Assembly: GCA_015680685.1 (NCBI GenBank)
Contig: MNCI01009068.1
Location: 3,315 to 67,314 of the forward strand
Length of the DNA stretch: 64,000 bases
Reading direction: 5' to 3'
From: Gnetum montanum
Taxonomy: Eukaryota > Streptophyta > Gnetopsida > Gnetales > Gnetaceae
In this document: positions 61,301-64,000 of the stretch, in pieces
Position numbering within the stretch: the stretch's first letter is position 1
Layout of the letters: each line of letters starts with the position of its first letter
Program-made: the position numbers and the translations under genes
Notes under the pieces: generated by a model
What the model was told of the DNA's origin: nothing
Seen by the model: the letters and a program-made list of their open reading frames with translations, nothing else
The model's database searches: none

Positions 61301-64000
61301 TGGTGCCATTGCTGAGGAAGACGTTAGTAAACTACTTGTTTTAGTTGTACATTAACAGTATTCCTTTTCTTAGTTGATTTTATGGGAAATAAAGGACTGA
61401 AGCAAGCATGGTAAGATGTATGATGAAAATGGATTAAAGCAGAAGTCTCAAATGATAAAAATTACTTTTACAAATATGGTGAATAAAGCAGCACCTCCCA
61501 CTGTGGTGATCTTTCATCATGACAAATTAGGTTAATGGCAGGATGTATGTAGATAATTTTACAAAGAGCTTAGGGAAGTTGCACCTACTGCCTCTGAGAA
61601 GGCTTTATCTGATCAAGGCTTCATCAAGGATTTGGTAAGTTATGAACCCAGTCACCCCAAAAATCAGAGAACGTCGCTCATGAGAAGCAAGAGGTTTGCA
61701 ATTTAATTGCAAAACAAGAATACAAGCACATACATGTTGAGAGGCAGGCAGAACCTTCTCTTAGAGACTCATTGCTACAACATGAATGATCCTAGGGGAA
61801 GGAGGTCCATGCATCCAGATCTGTGGGGCATAAACTATTCCCATGGAAATCTGAAGCAGTCCATTATCCCTCATTTATCTTATCTTCATTTGGATGAAAG
61901 TGTTGATAATCTGGATGAGCCATTGTATGCATGGGCCTATGAAGGTGAAATTCATCCATCTCAAAGCATTGATGTTTCAGAATCTGAGCAATCTGTGATT
62001 CATAATCTGATCCATATTTTTAAACTATGATACAGCTGTAGTTTGCTACAACCTGGCTTACGGCTATGAATAACTAATAAATACAACAATATGGATATCT
62101 TGGAATTACACTCATCCTTATTTTTTAAAAAAGCTAATGAATATTTTCAATATTTATTTTGAATAATCAGTTAGAGATATATATTCTCATTGAAAATAGA
62201 AGTCCCTAGTAGAAAACTGAATAACCTTTTTTAAAACCCTGTTACTGCAGCTTGAACTGGTGTTAATTGTTGAAAGGCTACAGGAACTTCGTGAGATTCG
62301 TATTCAAAAACTTAAGAAACAAGGTAATCTTGAGAAATATTTGTTACATTTTTCTTTCCTATTTTTGGGGTTTTTTCTGTATCATAAAATTGGTAAAAAC
62401 ATTTATCTGTTTTCTAACGGAACCACAAAGGCTATCCTAGCCTACAGGTTTCTCAGTTCATTTCCTTATCTAGAAATAATCATAACAGTATGAAGTGCAA
62501 GAGAAAAAGAGCACCATGGCTCATTTGTTGAGTTTTGTTCATGCTTGCCAGTTACTTTTTAAACAAATTTTTCTCACCTTGAATAGTACACCATAATTAT
62601 AGACTGTTGTGGTAGCATCCTTACCTGATGGAAAAAAGCATCCAATATGATGCTAATCCGGGTGAATTCGTATAACCTTGGTTAAAATTGAAATACATCT
62701 TTAAAGAATATTGTCAATGGGTGAAGCTGTTTCATAAAAGAAACAACACAAGCATCCCAGTTTACAATGTCATTATTTTACCAACAAGTTTTATTCCTTG
62801 ATTATTATGCATTCAGAATTTGTCAAATATTTCATTTTTTAAAATTAGAGGTTGACCTTGTTTTTGGAATGTAATGTCTTAATTAACTGAGCATTACTTT
62901 TTAAGGTATTGGTTCTGAAAGGTAAGAAGGGCTTTATTTACTAAAAAATATTCCAAGGTTATTGGTTTAAAATTATATTCATTAATTATAAAATGTTTAA
63001 AGCTGTTAGGCTTAGAGTACATTAAACATTCATAACATATGCTATCAGGCAATGCAGGGATGTATGCTCCCAGCCTATGTAGATATGCTTACATGACAGC
63101 TAGACTAGTATCGGATAATTGACAAATCTTTAACTAAGGAAGAGAGTTTGACTTAACATCCTGTTAATAGCCAACGTAGCTAGCCTATTTATTTTTAAGC
63201 GGGACAAAGAGTGCATCATCAATTTTCTTGGTGTGAAAATTCAATCACCATAAGAGCATAAATGTGTTAGATAGATAGTGAAAGAATGCATTCATTTACA
63301 CTATAAAAGGGAGATGAATCAATAAGGAAGAAATACTAATATCTTGCTTTGGCAGTATAAATTATATACTCTCTGTTGGTTGCAACTTCCACGTAATATA
63401 TAAAAGCTCAGCAGCACTAACTTGCACAAGAATATTATATTCCTTTATAATTGGCATATATCTTTTATTTCTAGGAAATTACGAGTTCTCAAATTGTTTC
63501 ACTAAATGTGTGTAATGCGATTTGTCAACTGCCATTAAGCCAGAGAAATGTATGTTCGACTGACCATCAATATGGCTTTTTACAATAGTTAAATTATTTA
63601 GTTAATTGTAAAGTTTTGATTTGGAGCACATCCGGGCATTTCTTGGAATCTTAGAGTTCAATCAGGGAACATTGCTGCTGCCCAGAATAAAGCTTGGGCA
63701 GTCACAAATCAATATTTTATAATGCTAAAAATCTCTGATTTAAAATTCTGTGAGTTGAATTGAGAAAAAATAACCAATTTTTTCAGCTGGAAACGGTATT
63801 TGTTGCTTTGTGATTTTTCATGTGACCTTTTTCAAAGAGTAGCATATCTTACTTCTTCAAAAAGTCAATTTTTTTGCAGAAGGTTTTGAATAATTTGCTC
63901 AGGTTTCTAAAAGAATTTGAAAGAAATTTGAATTTAAACTTTTATAAAGTAAAGTGGTAAACAAACTGGTAAAGGAATAAAAGCATGAATTCATTGTATT
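49386..64000 (+). CDS. U11/U12 snRNP 59-kDa protein-like (PDCD7 homologue), 3' end beyond window
   Basis: The 59K/PDCD7 protein belongs to the U11/U12 di-snRNP that recognises U12-type introns in the nucleus (family knowledge). Exons seen are 49386-49495, 49590-49983, 50230-50313, 59096-59161 and 62251-62323. All introns are GT-AG; phases 2,0,0,0,1 fit, giving 242 residues so far. Residues 14-60 form a helix (LWEGRHLKNHLQSL). Residues 149-162 are a basic cluster (RNRKRRKKRRKL). From 169 on is a charged coiled coil: EADEWRAREIAKDIARRK, VEKMKQIAKIKAKEEKER, LIVERLQELREIRIQKLKKQ. The last matches the LEKLRKLRKEA region of PDCD7 as I remember it. ATG 49386 is chosen because it gives a family-like length; an upstream exon joined at about 49267 is possible. 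About 100 C-terminal residues should lie to the right. Lack of an identified C-terminus is the main doubt. Confidence 0.66.
50515..50640 (-). repeat. Partial S1 SINE, body only
   Basis: The minus strand reads AGAACCACTAAAAAAAGGTT, then GCTTTTGCTTATCCACTAAC and GATGAACATTGAGCC. This matches the 3' body of the copies at 48838 and 60880. The tRNA-like head is absent. Confidence 0.55.
52140..52405 (+). repeat. Dispersed intronic repeat, copy 1
   Basis: It shares an ordered series of strings with 63755-64000: AGCTGGAAA, GACCTTTTT or similar, AAAAAGT, TTTTGAATAA.TTGC, GAAATTTGA.TTTAAACTT and AGAAGCATGAATT. Both copies lie in introns of the same gene and in the same orientation. Confidence 0.6.
53590..53960. 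repeat. LINE/SINE 3'-tail-like repeat with (ATC)n
   Basis: ATCATCATCATCATCCTAG is followed by CTTGTCCCAACAAAATGGGG and TTGGCTATGTTAAAAGC, and a shorter repeat of the same block starts at about 53682. CCAACAA.TGGGGTTGGCTA resembles the tail of a widespread plant non-LTR element. The assignment is by memory only. Confidence 0.4.
56283..57955. repeat. Large inverted repeat (~680-bp arms) inside intron 3
   Basis: The left arm 56283-56965 and right arm 57280-57955 are reverse complements with roughly nine of ten bases conserved by eye. Outer ends read TGTTGATGTGGAAATTTGAG on the left strand and TGTTGATGCGGAAGTTTGAG on the opposite strand at the right. About 315 bp of non-repeated sequence lies between. 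Each arm holds the end of the same ORF. It is a fold-back structure made of two head-to-head copies of one element, the left copy being longer. Confidence 0.85.
56765..57196 (-). pseudogene. ORF of the inverted-repeat element, unrecognised protein
   Basis: ATG 57196 (MEENKEIQITKEI) is followed by one TAG and then a frame open to 56765. The N-terminal half has a nuclear-localisation-like cluster KRKRSRRGRRKPYKR, a Pro/Ser-rich linker, then NWLDQEAIEVRLCRRLERIT, a probable helix. The left copy ends at a TGA where the right arm has TGG. The right-arm copy (57274-57465 and beyond) continues RKEVAIANLWELEGQTKQL before its own stop. A TATAAATA on the minus strand at 57235-57242 could be its promoter. 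I do not recognise the family. It could be part of a retroelement extra ORF. Confidence 0.45.
59425..59530 (+). repeat. tRNA-Ser/Leu-like SINE fragment
   Basis: GTGTTAGCCAAGTGGTAAAG (A-box region), then CTTGGACTGCTAACCACAGG (anticodon-stem-like) and ATAGGTTCAATTCTACTAGG (B-box region), are followed by a T/A-rich tail. It resembles a class II tRNA head but the arms do not pair fully, and the purine-rich tail suggests retroposition. Confidence 0.5.
59835..59880 (+). repeat. S1 SINE head fragment
   Basis: GGGACTACCACTTGGAGTAA followed by TGGTAAGGTGCTAATGCTT matches the first 40 bases of the copies at 48838 and 60880. The body does not continue. Confidence 0.5.
60880..61045 (-). repeat. SINE, family S1, most complete copy
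   Basis: On the minus strand: GGGACCACCACTTGAAGTGA head, TGGTAAGATGTTTGTCTCTC, B box GGGTTCAACCC, then GTAACCACTCAAAAGACATT, GCTTTTGCTCATCCACCAAC and GGGATGAGCATTGAGC. The B box is perfect, and the order matches the other copies. The head is tRNA-like but anticodon pairing is lost. Confidence 0.65.
61228..62030 (+). pseudogene. Coding-like remnants of an unrecognised gene in intron 4
   Basis: One frame reads YDQFVARTVDRPLIVLTREG and ends LLVLVVH-stop (61228-61353). Another, at about 61553-61640, reads KELREVAPTASEKALSDQGF then IKDL. A third, 61707-62030, includes MNDPRGRRSMHPDLWGINYS and ESVDNLDEPLYAWAYEGEIH. Their composition is protein-like and they sit on the host strand, but stops and frame changes separate them. 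They may be a processed pseudogene or a transposon-captured gene. I cannot name the parent. Confidence 0.35.
62324..64000 (+). other. Start of intron 5 of the 59K-like gene, open to the right
   Basis: Donor CAAG|GTAATCT at 62324 with phase 1. The stretch is AT-rich without genes. The second copy of the dispersed repeat lies at 63755-64000. Confidence 0.6.
63755..64000 (+). repeat. Dispersed intronic repeat, copy 2
   Basis: Aligns in order with 52140-52405, ending AAAGCATGAATTCATTGTATT at the window edge. Divergence is considerable but the order of shared strings is kept. Confidence 0.6.

Larger units (their letters stand above)
59162..62250 (+). other. 3.1-kb intron 4 of the 59K-like gene
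   Basis: Donor GAG|GTTTGTG and acceptor TTACTGCAG|CTTG, phase 0. It contains two tRNA-derived pieces, one full S1 SINE and a coding-like remnant, listed separately. The rest is AT-rich. Confidence 0.65.

Overview
This is a plant nuclear window. It holds an ARGONAUTE7-type gene with plant-specific features, canonical GT-AG introns, and dense LTR retrotransposons of Athila/Tat type with a tRNA-Asp primer site. One gene carries introns of about 8.8 kb and 3.1 kb packed with repeats, and the intergenic DNA is AT-rich and full of decayed transposons. That points to a large-genome seed plant, most likely a gymnosperm. This placement is inference.

Layout. 1-4176: no gene recognised; an LTR end lies at the left edge. 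4177-9339 (minus): a five-exon AGO7-like gene whose splice phases all match, with an intact slicer tetrad and an unusual in-frame triplication inside the PIWI domain. 9340-14168: its promoter, then intergenic DNA with a probable solo Copia-type LTR. 14242-15066 (minus): an intact gene for an unrecognised membrane protein. 15650-17430: a non-LTR retrotransposon reverse-transcriptase remnant split by a solo LTR. 17430-22087: intergenic DNA with tRNA-derived (SINE-like) pieces. 22088-48072: a nested stack of one LTR family whose LTRs run TGATGAG...CTCATCA. Solo LTR D is split by element A (11.2 kb, carrying broken gag-pol). Element C has its 5' LTR split by element B (6.6 kb). B and C show gag plus an extra coiled-coil ORF and no recognisable pol. 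48073-64000: a gene reconstructed here as a U11/U12 (minor spliceosome) 59-kDa protein/PDCD7 homologue on the plus strand. It starts near 49386 and runs off the right edge; its introns hold SINEs, a 1.67-kb inverted repeat and coding-like debris.

How the parts relate. The two recognised host genes both act in RNA metabolism: AGO7 in the miR390/TAS3 trans-acting siRNA pathway, and the 59K homologue in U12-type intron splicing. Nothing in the sequence links them functionally. The retroelements are mostly fossil, with stops and frameshifts throughout. Conserved target-site duplications, primer sites and TATA boxes allow the insertion order to be read: A went into D, and B went into C.

The most unusual observations are the AGO7 PIWI triplication, the pol-less gag+extra-ORF elements, the head-to-head internal structure of element A, and the long intronic hairpin. 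All identifications come from reading the sequence and from memory of the families. No database search was run.
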